A stretch of 64,000 bases of DNA from Goodfellowiella coeruleoviolacea (lineage in GTDB: Bacteria; Actinomycetota; Actinomycetes; Mycobacteriales; Pseudonocardiaceae): NCBI RefSeq assembly GCF_024171785.1, contig NZ_JAMTCK010000002.1, positions 1 to 64,000 of the forward strand, read 5' to 3'. Below, in pieces: positions 1-8,067 of this stretch; within the stretch, counting starts at the first letter, position 1, and the number at the start of each line of letters is the position of its first letter. Both the position numbers and the translations under genes were made by a program. Under the pieces are notes generated by a model. It ran no database searches, was not told where the DNA came from, and was given only the letters and a program-made list of their open reading frames with translations.

Positions 1-91
1 GGCGTATGGTCATTTCGGTCGTCCGGAGTTGGATCTGCCGTGGGAGCGCACGGATCGGGCTGAGGCGCTCAAGGCCGCAGCCGGAGCGTGA
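1..91 (+). CDS. metK: S-adenosylmethionine synthetase, C-terminal end (partial)
   Basis: The first 91 bases, read from base 2, give the last 29 residues of a protein ending at TGA 89-91. The peptide contains AYGHFGRPELDLPWERTD followed by an Ala-rich end, which matches the conserved C-terminus of bacterial MetK, the enzyme that makes S-adenosylmethionine from ATP and methionine. The 5' part lies outside the window. Only the tail is visible, so the identification rests on one conserved motif, but that motif is distinctive. The 131 bases between this stop and the end of the following P450 gene show nothing else. Confidence 0.85.
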   Translation, partial: AYGHFGRPELDLPWERTDRAEALKAAAGA

Positions 92-222
92 TCGGCACCG
101 ACGCCGCGGCCCGGACCACCGGTCGCGTGGTGCTGCGGCCACGCGACGAGTGGCCCGGGCCGCGTGCGTCGGCTCCCGGGTCGAGTCGTCCCCGTCGCCG
201 ACGTGCTACCGGAACCGTCGGG

Positions 223-1431
223 CTACCAGGTGACCGGGAGTTCGTGCAGGCCGAACAGCAGGCTGTCGTGCTTGTAGGGCAGCTCGTCCAGTGGTGCGGC
301 GACGCGGAGCGTGGGAATGCGCTCGAACAGGGTGCCGAACACGATCTCCAGCTCCAGCCGGGCCAGGTTCTGGCCGAGGCACTGGTGCACGCCGTAGCCG
401 AACGCGAGGTGCCGGCGGTTGCCCCGGTGGATGTCGAACGACTCGGCGTCCGGGAACACCTCGGGATCCCAGTCGGCCGCGGCGAGCAGCCCGATGACGC
501 CCTCGCCCTTGCGGATCAGCGTGCCGCCCAGTTCGACGTCCTCGGTGGCGACCCGGCTCGGCACGGTGTCCGCGATGCTCAGGTAGCGCAGCAGTTCCTC
601 GACGGCGGCCGGCAGCACGTCCGGGTCGGCCCGCAGTTCGGCCAGCTGGTCCGGGTTCTCCAGCAGGGCGACCGTGCCGAGCGAGATCATGTTCGATGTG
701 GTCTCGTGTCCGGCGTTGAGCAGCAGGATCATGGTCGTGACCAGGTTCTCCCGGCTGACCTGACCGGTTTCCAGGTAGTCGGTCACCAGCTTGGTCAGCA
801 GGTCCTCGCCCGGTTCGCGCCGCTTCAGGTCGATCAGCTCGTCGAAGTACCCGACCAGCTGCTGGAACACGGCGTTGACGGCCTCGTGCCCGCTGGTCCT
901 GGACAGCAGGACGCGAGCCCAGTCCTGAAAGGACTCGTGGTCGGCGTAGGGCACGCCGAGCAGCTGGCAGATCACCAGTGATGGCACGGGCAGGGCCAGC
1001 GACTCGACGAGGTCCGCGTGCGGCGGCCCGGCGAGCATGGCGTCGATCAGACCATCCACTGTGGACTGAATGCCGGGGCGCAGTGCCTTGACCCGCTTGA
1101 CGGTGAACTCCGCGATGAGCATGCGGCGGTAGGCGCTGTGCTCCGGCGGGTCCATCCGCAGGAACGAGGGCCGCTCGCGGCCGACCGTCTGCTGGAGCGG
1201 TGCGACCAGGGGGAAGCCGGGTTTCCTGACGTCCGCGCTGAACCTCGGATCGGTCAGCACGGTGCGGACGTCCGCGTGCCTGGTCACCACCCACGCGCTG
1301 CCGCCCGTGGGCAGGGACACCCGGGACACCGGTCGCTCGGCGCGCAGCCCGGCGTACTCGGTGGGTGGGGCGAACGGGCACTCCCGTCGCATGGGGAACA
1401 CCTGGGGTTCGCTGGCCGTGCTCTGCGTCAT
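223..1431 (-). CDS. cytochrome P450
   Basis: A 402-residue soluble bacterial P450, normal length for the family. Visible landmarks are the I-helix oxygen-binding motif AGHETT, the K-helix ExxR (EELLR) and the heme-ligand loop FGYGVHQCLGQNLARLE with the thiolate Cys. These predict a monooxygenase needing a ferredoxin/reductase pair, and none is encoded beside it. Overall it resembles the CYP105/CYP107 type of actinomycetes, usually xenobiotic or natural-product oxidases; the substrate is not deducible. The ATG at 1431 is chosen because AGGAGT lies 6 bases upstream; a longer frame extends to 1488 but would cover the shared operator region. It is transcribed divergently from the TetR gene at 1530, its likely regulator. 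Confidence 0.93.
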   Translation of the reverse strand: MTQSTASEPQVFPMRRECPFAPPTEYAGLRAERPVSRVSLPTGGSAWVVTRHADVRTVLTDPRFSADVRKPGFPLVAPLQQTVGRERPSFLRMDPPEHSAYRRMLIAEFTVKRVKALRPGIQSTVDGLIDAMLAGPPHADLVESLALPVPSLVICQLLGVPYADHESFQDWARVLLSRTSGHEAVNAVFQQLVGYFDELIDLKRREPGEDLLTKLVTDYLETGQVSRENLVTTMILLLNAGHETTSNMISLGTVALLENPDQLAELRADPDVLPAAVEELLRYLSIADTVPSRVATEDVELGGTLIRKGEGVIGLLAAADWDPEVFPDAESFDIHRGNRRHLAFGYGVHQCLGQNLARLELEIVFGTLFERIPTLRVAAPLDELPYKHDSLLFGLHELPVTW

Positions 1432-1467
1432 CAGAACTCCTAAACGAAGGGAAACCCTCCACTTAAT

Positions 1468-1485
1468 CGTCAGGGTACGCTGACG
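1468..1485. promoter_or_regulatory. palindromic operator between P450 and TetR genes
   Basis: CGTCAGGGTACGCTGACG is an 18-bp near-perfect palindrome (only positions 7 and 12 break symmetry) centred in the 98-bp divergent intergenic region. It sits 37 bp upstream of the P450 start and 45 bp upstream of the TetR start. Size and placement fit a TetR-family operator controlling both genes; binding is inferred. Confidence 0.6.
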
Positions 1486-1529
1486 CAACCGGAGAAAGAT
1501 CCTCCGAACGGCCTAAAGGCAGGTGGGCG

Positions 1530-2222
1530 TTGTCGAGGCACACGGTTCGGTTGCGGGCGGATGCCCGCCGCAACCGGGAGCAGGTCATCGCCGCGGCCCG
1601 CGAGGTGTTCCTGGCGCAGGGTGTTGACGCGCCGCTGGAGGAGATCGCGCGCCGGGCCGGCGTCGGCATCGCCACCCTCTACCGGCGCTTCCCCGACCGC
1701 AGGACGCTGATCCGGGAGGTGTCGCTGGACGCCATGGCCCTGGCCGCGGCGCAGCTGCGCGCCGCGCGCGCCGAGGAGGACGACGAGTGGGCGGCCCTGG
1801 TGCGCTTCTTCCACGCCGTGCTGGAGACCCGGATCGGCACCGTGCTGCCCGTGCTGCTCGGCAGCCTTGGCATGGAGTTCTCGCCCGACGACGAGCTGTG
1901 GGCCAGCCGCTCCCAGCTGGTCGCGGAGCTGGACGAACTCGTGCGCGCCGCGCAGCGCACCGGGCGGCTGCGCGCGGACGTCGGCGTCGGTGACGTCATG
2001 CTCGGGCTGCTGAAGCTGCTCCGGCCGCTGCCGAGCATGCGGCTGCTCGGCGACTTCACCGACACGCTGAACCGGCGGCACGCCGAGCTGTTCATCGACG
2101 GCCTGCGTGGCCCCGCGGTGCCGCGCCCCGTGCTGGCCGGACCGGCGATCACCGCCGAGGTTGTCGACCGCTACCTCGCCGAACAGCAGCGGACCGCCCC
2201 CGGCCGGCAAGACCAGCCCTGA
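1530..2222 (+). CDS. TetR family transcriptional regulator
   Basis: A 230-residue protein with a classic N-terminal TetR helix-turn-helix (roughly residues 12-60; IARRAGVGIATLYRRFPDR is the recognition part). A variable ligand-binding domain follows with a cluster of acidic residues. The frame opens with TTG; no ATG or GTG with a better ribosome site is in frame before the HTH, so the TTG start is likely. It is divergent from the P450 gene and shares a palindromic operator with it, so it probably represses the P450 and itself. It resembles the TetR_C_33-like SbtR group in layout, but that assignment is from memory of the fold only. Confidence 0.9.
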   Translation: MSRHTVRLRADARRNREQVIAAAREVFLAQGVDAPLEEIARRAGVGIATLYRRFPDRRTLIREVSLDAMALAAAQLRAARAEEDDEWAALVRFFHAVLETRIGTVLPVLLGSLGMEFSPDDELWASRSQLVAELDELVRAAQRTGRLRADVGVGDVMLGLLKLLRPLPSMRLLGDFTDTLNRRHAELFIDGLRGPAVPRPVLAGPAITAEVVDRYLAEQQRTAPGRQDQP

Positions 2223-2302
2223 CCGGGCGTGGCGCCGGTCGGCGAGAATGGCGCCGCGATGGACCGGCACCTGGGGGTGCCGCGCACGGCGGAAGGACCA
2301 CG

Positions 2303-3550
2303 ATGGCCGCGACCTTGACGAACTGGGCGGGAAACATTGTCTTCGCCGCCCGAAGCCTGCACCGGCCCGAGTCGGTGGCGCAGCTGCGCCAGCTCGTCGC
2401 GGACAGCGACCAGCTCCGGGTGTTGGGCTCCGGCCACTCGTTCAACCGCAGCGCGGACACCACCGGTGCGCTGGTCTCGCTGGACCGGCTGCCCGACCTG
2501 TTCGAGATCGCCGAGGACCGGCGCAGCGTGCGGGTCGGCGCGGCCACGCGGTTGGGTGAGCTGGCCGCCCGGTTACAGCGCGCCGGTCTCGCCCTGCACA
2601 CCCTGCCGTCGCTGCCGCACATCTCCGTGGCCGGCGCGGTCGTCACCGCCACCCACGGCTCGGGGATCAGGTCCGGCACGCTGGCCAGCGCGGTGCGCGC
2701 GGTGGAGCTGGTCACGGCCGACGGCACACCGCGCACGATCCGGTCGGAGTCCGCCGACTTCCCCGGCGCGGTCGTCTCGGTCGGCGCCCTCGGCGTCGTC
2801 ACCGGCTTCGAGCTGGCGGTGCACCCGACCTTCGACGTCGAGCAGACCGTCCACGAAGGACTGACCTGGCCGGCGCTGTTCGCCGACCTCGACGCGATCC
2901 TGGGCAGCGGCTACAGCGTGAGCGTGTTCACCGACTGGCGGGGCCCGAGTTCGGTGTGGGTCAAGCGCCGGGTGGACGAGCCGGCCGTGGACCTGAGCTG
3001 GACCGGCGCCCGTCCGGCCGACGGGCCGAGGCACCCCGTTCCCGGCATGCCCACGCGCAACGCCACACCGCAGCAGGGCGCGGCCGGGCCGTGGAGCGAG
3101 CGGCTGCCCCACTTCCGCGCGGAGTTCACGCCCAGCGTGGGCGCGGAACTCCAGTCCGAGTACTTCGTCGCCCGCGAGCACGCCGTGCCCGCGCTCCAGG
3201 CGGTCAAGGACCTCGCCGCCCAGCTCGCGCCGGTGCTGCTGGTCACCGAGATCCGCACGGTGGCGGCGGACGAGTTCTGGCTCAGCCCGGCCTACCAGCG
3301 CCCGAGCGTGGCCATGCACTTCACCTGGACGCCGGACACCGCGGCCGTGGTGGCGGTGATCAGGCAGCTGGAGCGGGCGCTCGCGCCCTGGGACGCCCGG
3401 CCGCACTGGGGAAAGCTGTTCGAGCTGACCCCGGACCAGCTCGCGGCCAGCTACCCGCGCTGGTCGGACTTCCGCCGGCTGCGCGCCGAGTACGACCCGG
3501 CCGGCAAGTTCGGCAACGCCATGCTGGACCGCTTCTTCCCGCGGCCCTGA
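2303..3550 (+). CDS. aldO: alditol oxidase (FAD-dependent)
   Basis: A 415-residue flavoprotein closely matching the Streptomyces alditol/xylitol oxidase AldO over its whole length. N-terminal FAD-binding PCMH domain: VLGSGHSFNRSADT carries the His (residue 45) that in AldO is covalently linked to FAD, and SLPHISVAGAVVTATHGSG is the pyrophosphate loop. The C-terminal D-arabinono-lactone oxidase domain holds the substrate-side motifs FTDWR, LPHFRAEFTPS, EIRTVAAD and RPHWGK. Members oxidise polyols such as xylitol or sorbitol at C1 with O2, giving aldose and H2O2. No signal peptide. The ATG start is preceded by GGAAGGA. It lies 80 bp after the TetR gene and ends just before a strong hairpin, so it may be co-transcribed with that regulator. 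Confidence 0.92.
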   Translation: MAATLTNWAGNIVFAARSLHRPESVAQLRQLVADSDQLRVLGSGHSFNRSADTTGALVSLDRLPDLFEIAEDRRSVRVGAATRLGELAARLQRAGLALHTLPSLPHISVAGAVVTATHGSGIRSGTLASAVRAVELVTADGTPRTIRSESADFPGAVVSVGALGVVTGFELAVHPTFDVEQTVHEGLTWPALFADLDAILGSGYSVSVFTDWRGPSSVWVKRRVDEPAVDLSWTGARPADGPRHPVPGMPTRNATPQQGAAGPWSERLPHFRAEFTPSVGAELQSEYFVAREHAVPALQAVKDLAAQLAPVLLVTEIRTVAADEFWLSPAYQRPSVAMHFTWTPDTAAVVAVIRQLERALAPWDARPHWGKLFELTPDQLAASYPRWSDFRRLRAEYDPAGKFGNAMLDRFFPRP

Positions 3551-3553
3551 CGC

Positions 3554-3586
3554 GTGGTGGGGGCCGGGCGCACCGGCCCCCACCAC
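3554..3586. terminator. bidirectional hairpin terminator
   Basis: A perfect 14-bp inverted repeat (GTGGTGGGGGCCGG / CCGGCCCCCACCAC) with a 5-base loop starts 3 bp after the aldO stop. It separates aldO from the convergent SDR gene. An unusually A/T-rich stretch (about 3588-3636) follows on the plus strand, giving a weak T tract. Confidence 0.8.
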
Positions 3587-3637
3587 CGCTCATATAATTG
3601 TATCCTCAATAACTTCAGTGTTGAACAAAACAAGCCC

Positions 3638-4468
3638 TCAGCCGTGGTCCGGCCGCTGGTAGCGCGTGGCGATCCGGCTGCCGGAGCCCGCGCGCAGCTC
3701 GGCTTCGGCGGCGACGAGCCGGTCGACCGCCGCGCGCTCGGCCAACCCCGGCACGCAGACCACCTCACCGGTCTCCAGCGCCGCCAGGGAGGCGGTGACC
3801 ACGTCACCCGCGGGCATGCCGCCCTCGGCGTGCACCTGTTCCTCGCCGCCCGGCACCGACTTCTCGCCCGTGGTCAGGTGGAACTCGGTGGCGGTCAGCC
3901 CCGGGCACACCACCTGCACCCGGACCGGGCGGCCAGCCAGCTCGGCGGCCAGCGTGCGGGTGAAGGTCACCAGGTAGCCCTTGGAACCGCCGTAGGTGGC
4001 GCGCCAGGGCAACGGGTCCGGCGGCAGTGAGCCGGCAAAGGCCAGCAGCGAGGCGACGTTGACCACGCTGCCGCCACCCCGGTCGAGCATGCCAGGCAGC
4101 GCGGCGCGGGTGAGCAGCGTGGGGGCCACCACGTTCACGGCCAGCACCTTGGCCAGCAGCGCGGGGTCGACCTCGGTGAACGGGCCGTAGCCGTTGATGC
4201 CGGCGTTGTTGACCAGGAAGGCCACGTCCGCGCCGGCCACCCGCGCGCTGACCCGGCCCAGGTCCACCGGGTCGGCCAGGTCGGCGGTCAGCGGCTCCAC
4301 CGCCACCCCGGTCCGCGCCCGCAGCCACGAGGCCAGTTCGGCCAGGCGGTCGGCGCGCCGGGCGACGAGAACCAGGTTCCACCCGGCCGAGCCGAGTTGC
4401 CTGGCGTACTCGGCGCCGATGCCCGAGGACGCTCCGGTCACCACCGCAGTCGCCGGTCCGCTGTACAC
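3638..4468 (-). CDS. short-chain dehydrogenase/reductase (SDR)
   Basis: A 276-residue classical SDR. The Rossmann motif TGASSGIG near the N-terminus binds NAD(P)H, NNAG is present, and the catalytic YGGSK (YxxxK) follows with a Ser upstream in VNVASLLAF. It reduces or oxidises a carbonyl/alcohol of unknown identity. GTG at 4468 (VYSGPATAVVTGASSGIG) is taken as start because the N-terminus then has normal SDR length; an upstream ATG at 4534 would add 22 Cys-rich residues not typical of the family. It converges on aldO, separated by the hairpin at 3554-3586. No obvious operon partner. Confidence 0.85.
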   Translation of the reverse strand: MYSGPATAVVTGASSGIGAEYARQLGSAGWNLVLVARRADRLAELASWLRARTGVAVEPLTADLADPVDLGRVSARVAGADVAFLVNNAGINGYGPFTEVDPALLAKVLAVNVVAPTLLTRAALPGMLDRGGGSVVNVASLLAFAGSLPPDPLPWRATYGGSKGYLVTFTRTLAAELAGRPVRVQVVCPGLTATEFHLTTGEKSVPGGEEQVHAEGGMPAGDVVTASLAALETGEVVCVPGLAERAAVDRLVAAEAELRAGSGSRIATRYQRPDHG

Positions 4469-4893
4469 ACCCCGACCATAGGTCCAATCGCGACACCGCG
4501 CGCAGCAAGTCGGGCCAGCGACCGGAAAGCACACCCGACAGGTCGGCGCGGGCGCGGCGACCGGTGCTCGACCGGGTGGCGCCGGCTACCACAGGTCACG
4601 GGCGCGGGCCGAACAACGGAAACCGCCCGGCGTCGCGGAGCCGGGTGAGCGCGCCGCTGGAGGGAATGCGCGCCACGTCCGTCGCTTGTGGTGATCGGTC
4701 CTCGCGGTGTCCGGGTTGATCGTTCTCACTCGGCCGGATTAACCGCATTGCGGCTCTGGATGGCGGCTGCCACGATCTGCGTGATCTTGGAGATTCCAGC
4801 GTTGTTCGGCAGAGCGTGGAAACGTGACGGGACCGTCCTGGTCGTTGCCGCTGCGGAGCTGTGTCGCATATCTTCAGTCAGTAAGGAGAAGGT
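4469..4893. other. intergenic region, no recognisable gene
   Basis: About 425 bp between the SDR start and the next plus-strand ORF. I see no conserved coding frame and no strong hairpin. It must hold the promoters of the two divergent units. The segment 4715-4745 is locally richer in A/T and contains a weak TTGATC...GATTAA pair with short spacing, not good enough to call a promoter. AAGGAG at 4883-4888 is the ribosome site for the small ORF that follows. Confidence 0.5.
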
Positions 4894-5013
4894 GTGTCTG
4901 GTTCGGAAACGGCTGTGGCCCTGACCATTGTGCGCGTCGTGCCCGGAATTGCCGGCGGAACACCGCGCGGTGTCGTCGGTTCGTGGTCGGTCGGTGCCGG
5001 GGTGCGCCGATGA
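4894..5013 (+). CDS. 39-residue small protein, translationally coupled
   Basis: A 40-codon frame starting with GTG five bases after AAGGAG and ending in TGA at 5011-5013. The stop overlaps the ATG (5010) of the coiled-coil gene as ATGA. The peptide begins VSGSETAVALTIVRVVPGI, then is Gly/Val/Arg-rich (ends GAGVRR). It has no recognised domain; the middle is moderately hydrophobic but short for a membrane span. The good ribosome site plus exact ATGA overlap argue that it is translated and that its translation feeds the downstream gene, which itself lacks a clear ribosome site. It could be a coupling leader rather than a functional protein. It is too short for usual gene finders. Confidence 0.5.
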   Translation: MSGSETAVALTIVRVVPGIAGGTPRGVVGSWSVGAGVRR

Positions 5014-5837
5014 GCGGTGCCAGGCAGGAGCGGGCCAGACAGGAGCGGTACGGGCAGCCGGTCGGGCCTGGCGCGGTGCTGGACGAGTTGAGCGACCAGG
5101 CCAGCTACGAGGCGGAATTCGCGGTCACGCTCGCCGACTACGCCACGGTTATCCGGGAGGCCGTGCAGGGGCTGACCGAGGGCCACGACGAGATCCGGGA
5201 AAAGGAACTCGAATACCGCAGTCAGGATTTTCCCCGGTTGCTCAACGCGGTTCGGCGTCGGGTCGAGGACAAGGTGCCCTACCTGACCGCATCGCTGGGG
5301 CCGGCCCGCAAAAAGGCCGACGCGGTCATCTTCCGGCTGCGCGCCGACATCAAGAAGGTGCTCGGTGACCTCCGCCGCTGTCGGGCCGACCTGAAAGAGG
5401 CCACCGACGACACGGTGTACAAGGAGAGGAAACTCGCGGCCGAGAAGGAGCGGTTCCAGCGGCTGCTGGACCTCCCGGTCACCGTGCCCGACTGGGTCAC
5501 CAGGTTGACCGCGTTGGAGGGCGATCTGCTCAAGGCGATCGAGGCCGGCGACGACTTCGTGGCGTACGCGACCCTGTCCGAGATCAACCGGCTCTACGAG
5601 GAGGAGCTGTCGATCCCGGGCGGCGAGGAGTACCGCGACGTGCTGACCTCGCAGTGGGGCCGGGTGGTGGTCGCGCAGAAGGAGCTGTTGGACGTCAAGC
5701 GGCACGCCGCGGAACTCGCCAGCGCGGTGCGGCAGCTGGAGGAGCTGTACGAGCGGCTCACCGCGGACCGGGTGGCCGAGTTGCGGCGCAGGTGGGAGCA
5801 GGCACTGCGGGAGCCGGGCGGCAGCGGCAGGCAGTGA
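5010..5837 (+). CDS. hypothetical coiled-coil protein
   Basis: A 275-residue soluble protein without recognised family. It is rich in Glu, Arg, Leu and Ala with heptad-like stretches at about residues 95-150 (RLRADIKKVLGDLRRCRADL) and 215-265 (AELASAVRQLEELYERLTADR), so an extended alpha-helical coiled coil is likely. There is no signal peptide or membrane span. The N-terminal 25 residues (ARQERARQERYGQ) are charged and repetitive. The ATG overlaps the stop of the 39-codon ORF; the frame stays open upstream to 4824 but the sequence there does not look coding. A structural or cytoskeleton-associated role is possible, but nothing visible proves it. Confidence 0.75.
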   Translation: MSGARQERARQERYGQPVGPGAVLDELSDQASYEAEFAVTLADYATVIREAVQGLTEGHDEIREKELEYRSQDFPRLLNAVRRRVEDKVPYLTASLGPARKKADAVIFRLRADIKKVLGDLRRCRADLKEATDDTVYKERKLAAEKERFQRLLDLPVTVPDWVTRLTALEGDLLKAIEAGDDFVAYATLSEINRLYEEELSIPGGEEYRDVLTSQWGRVVVAQKELLDVKRHAAELASAVRQLEELYERLTADRVAELRRRWEQALREPGGSGRQ

Positions 5838-5922
5838 CCGGCAGGCTCCACTGTGGACACGGGCGGACCGGCGCGGCCGGCCGTGCCGGGAGGTGCGCGT
5901 TCGGCGTGCGATGATGCGGGCC

Positions 5923-6282
5923 ATGCCGCGACGGCCGCACTGGTACGAGGAGGGGGAGGAGCCCGACTACCGGTTCACCCTGGCCAACGAGCGCACCTTC
6001 CTCGCCTGGCTGCGCACGGCGTTGGCGCTGCTGGCCGGTGCCGTGGCGCTCATGCAGTTCGTTCCCCTGGCCGGGATCAGCGGGCTGCGCACCGCACTGG
6101 CCGTGCTGCTGGGTGTGGCCGGCACCGCGCTGGGCGCGTTCGCCTACCAGCGGTGGGCGCACGTGCAGCGGGCCATGCGGCACGGGCGTTCGCTGCCCAT
6201 GACCTGGCTGCCGTTCGTGCTGGGCTGGGTGGCGGCGGTGGCCGGGGTCATCGTGCTGGTCCTGGTTGTGGTCGGTCCGTAG
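5923..6282 (+). CDS. DUF202 / YidH-like membrane protein
   Basis: A 119-residue integral membrane protein with the DUF202 signature PDYRFTLANERTFLAWLRTALA at residues 13-34, followed by three predicted transmembrane helices (about 25-47, 52-73, 95-117). The function of the family is not established. The ATG at 5923 gives the usual short N-terminal tail; ATGs at 5911 and 5914 and a GTG at 5893 are in frame alternatives. It overlaps the next DUF202 gene by one base (TAGTG), so the two are translated together and probably form a complex. Confidence 0.85.
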   Translation: MPRRPHWYEEGEEPDYRFTLANERTFLAWLRTALALLAGAVALMQFVPLAGISGLRTALAVLLGVAGTALGAFAYQRWAHVQRAMRHGRSLPMTWLPFVLGWVAAVAGVIVLVLVVVGP

Positions 6283-6575
6283 TGGCCGCCGACCGCGATC
6301 CCGGCCTGCAGCCCGAGCGCACCGCGTTGGCCTGGCAGCGCACCGCGTTCACCGCGACCGTGCTGGCGGTGCTGCTGGTGCGCGCCGGCGTGCTGCACGC
6401 GGCACCACTGGAGATCGCCGCGGGCGTGCTGGCCAGTGTGCTGGTGCTGGTGTGCCTGACCGCGGTGCGCGCGCCCGCGGCGGCGGGATCGTCCCGGCGC
6501 CGGCTGGCGGTCGCCGCGTTCGCGGCGGCGGGCACCGGGTTGCTCACCACCGCGCAGCTGCTCGTCACCGGCTGA
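6282..6575 (+). CDS. DUF202 family small membrane protein
   Basis: A 97-residue protein starting at the GTG that shares its G with the TAG stop of the preceding DUF202 gene. It shows a shortened DUF202 motif (LQPERTALAWQRTAF) and three hydrophobic segments separated by Arg-rich loops. Tandem pairs of a longer and a shorter DUF202 protein are common in actinomycetes, and the one-base overlap supports stoichiometric co-expression. Biochemical role unknown. Confidence 0.82.
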   Translation: MAADRDPGLQPERTALAWQRTAFTATVLAVLLVRAGVLHAAPLEIAAGVLASVLVLVCLTAVRAPAAAGSSRRRLAVAAFAAAGTGLLTTAQLLVTG

Positions 6576-6733
6576 TCGAGGCGCCGGGCACCGGCGAGGT
6601 GCGGCGGCCGGTGTTCCGGGTCTGTTCACACCTGATGGGGACGTGCCGCAACACCACCCCCGCAGCGGGCACATTCCAGTATTCGCGTTGTCACGGTGGC
6701 AGCGCGGATCGCACAGCGAGGGGGAAGACGACC

Positions 6734-7855
6734 ATGCGAATCTTTCGCGGACTGATGGCTGTTTCCGCGGCGGGTGCCGTCGGCAGCGCACTGCTGTTGA
6801 CCGGCACGGCCGCCGCGGCGGCGGACGCGTCGGGTGCCATCAGCGGGCAGATCTGGCTGGACCGGGACGGCAACGGCGTTTTCGACGGCGGGGAGCGCCC
6901 GTACGGCGTGGTTCGGCCGGTGCCGATCACCAAGCTGGACGGCACCTGGTCGGGCAGTGCGACGCTGGGGCTGGACGGCAGGTTCACCGCCGAGGGCCTG
7001 AGGCCGGGGCGGTACCTGGTGAACGGGGGGATCGACGGGTACGCGTCGACCACCAGCCGCGTGGCGCTGGCTCGGGTGACGGCGGGCGGCACGGCCGAGG
7101 TGGAGTTCGGCATCCGGGGCGGCTCGATCTCCGGGGTCGCCTGGCTGGACGAGAACGAGGACGGGATCAGGCAGGACGCCGAGCCGCCGCTGCCGCAGCA
7201 GATCCACGTCTTCGCCTACCGGGCGAACCCGCCCTACTACGACGGGGCCCAGATCGACCCGCAGGGGCACTACCGGATCGAGGACCTGCCGGCCGGCGAG
7301 TACCGGATGTCCACCTCGGTGCTGTCCGGGTTCGGTCCGACCAGGCCGTTCGTCGGCTCCGCTGACCGCGACTCGGACGTGGGGTGGGACGCCGCGACCA
7401 CCCGCACCGTGACCGTCGAGGTGGCCGACAACGGGACGGTGACCAGTCCCACCCACATCGACGCCGGGTTCGTGCGCGGCAGGGGTGACCGCGTCGCCGA
7501 GGAGCTGACCGCGTCCCCGGCCGGGGGCGTCCAGGTGGGACAGACCGTCAGCTTCCACGCGGTGGTGGCCAACCGGGGCAACACCGTGGACACCTACCAG
7601 GGCAAGCTCACCCTGCCCGCCGGGCTGGAGTTCGTCGACGCCACCTCGGTGGTGGAGCACAGCGTGTCCGGCCAGGTGATCACCGTGGGCAAGTGGGGCC
7701 ACGACTACGCGCCGGGCGTGCTGGAACTGTGGGTCACCGCCCTGGTCACCGCGGTGCCCACCGAACCGGTGCGGCTGGAGGCCGTCCCGGCCGGGACCGT
7801 GCCGGGCCTGCCCGAGACCAATGTGGACAACAACGTGCGCACCCTGACGCTGTGA
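6734..7855 (+). CDS. secreted SdrD B-like / DUF11-type repeat protein
   Basis: A 373-residue exported protein. Residues 1-33 form a Sec signal peptide (MRIFRGLMAVSAAGAVGSALL then TAAAAADAS). Two prealbumin-like SdrD B domains follow: GQIWLDRDGNGVFDGGE at about 39-55 and GVAWLDENEDGIRQDAE near 135-151, each with the Asp/Asn-rich loop that binds Ca2+ in staphylococcal Sdr proteins. A C-terminal DUF11-like beta-sandwich (VGQTVSFHAVVANRGNTVD) ends at residue 373. No LPXTG or membrane anchor is seen, so it is probably released or loosely wall-bound. A role in cell-surface structure or adhesion is inferred from the domains. It stands alone, followed by a strong hairpin. Confidence 0.82.
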   Translation: MRIFRGLMAVSAAGAVGSALLLTGTAAAAADASGAISGQIWLDRDGNGVFDGGERPYGVVRPVPITKLDGTWSGSATLGLDGRFTAEGLRPGRYLVNGGIDGYASTTSRVALARVTAGGTAEVEFGIRGGSISGVAWLDENEDGIRQDAEPPLPQQIHVFAYRANPPYYDGAQIDPQGHYRIEDLPAGEYRMSTSVLSGFGPTRPFVGSADRDSDVGWDAATTRTVTVEVADNGTVTSPTHIDAGFVRGRGDRVAEELTASPAGGVQVGQTVSFHAVVANRGNTVDTYQGKLTLPAGLEFVDATSVVEHSVSGQVITVGKWGHDYAPGVLELWVTALVTAVPTEPVRLEAVPAGTVPGLPETNVDNNVRTLTL

Positions 7856-7898
7856 GGGGTGGCCCGGCCCGGCGAAGTGGGTCGGGCGGCACGTGGTG

Positions 7899-7929
7899 AA
7901 CGGGCACGGCGGCCACCGCCGTGCCCGTT
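7899..7929 (+). terminator. hairpin terminator
   Basis: A perfect 14-bp inverted repeat (AACGGGCACGGCGG / CCGCCGTGCCCGTT) with a 3-base loop lies 43 bp after the SdrD-B-like gene and is followed by TT then GC-rich DNA. It is a stable hairpin suited to end transcription before the LacI gene. Confidence 0.75.
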
Positions 7930-8067
7930 TCGCGTGTCCGGGGCGGGAAGTAGCGGCAGAACCACGCTTGGCAAACCCTTGACAATGTTGTGCAAGGTTG
8001 CTGACCATTGGCGACACCGGTCACACCTGGCCGGTGACCTGCTCAACGGCGACGCAGCGGAGGACCG

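Noticed and set aside
88-981. A 297-codon plus-strand frame over the first P450
   Set aside because: The reverse strand encodes a complete P450 with its heme loop; the plus frame is compositionally biased and motif-free.
7979-8007. TTGACA followed 17 bp later by TGACCA before the first LacI gene
   Set aside because: The -35 is good but the -10 has too few consensus bases to call a promoter with confidence.
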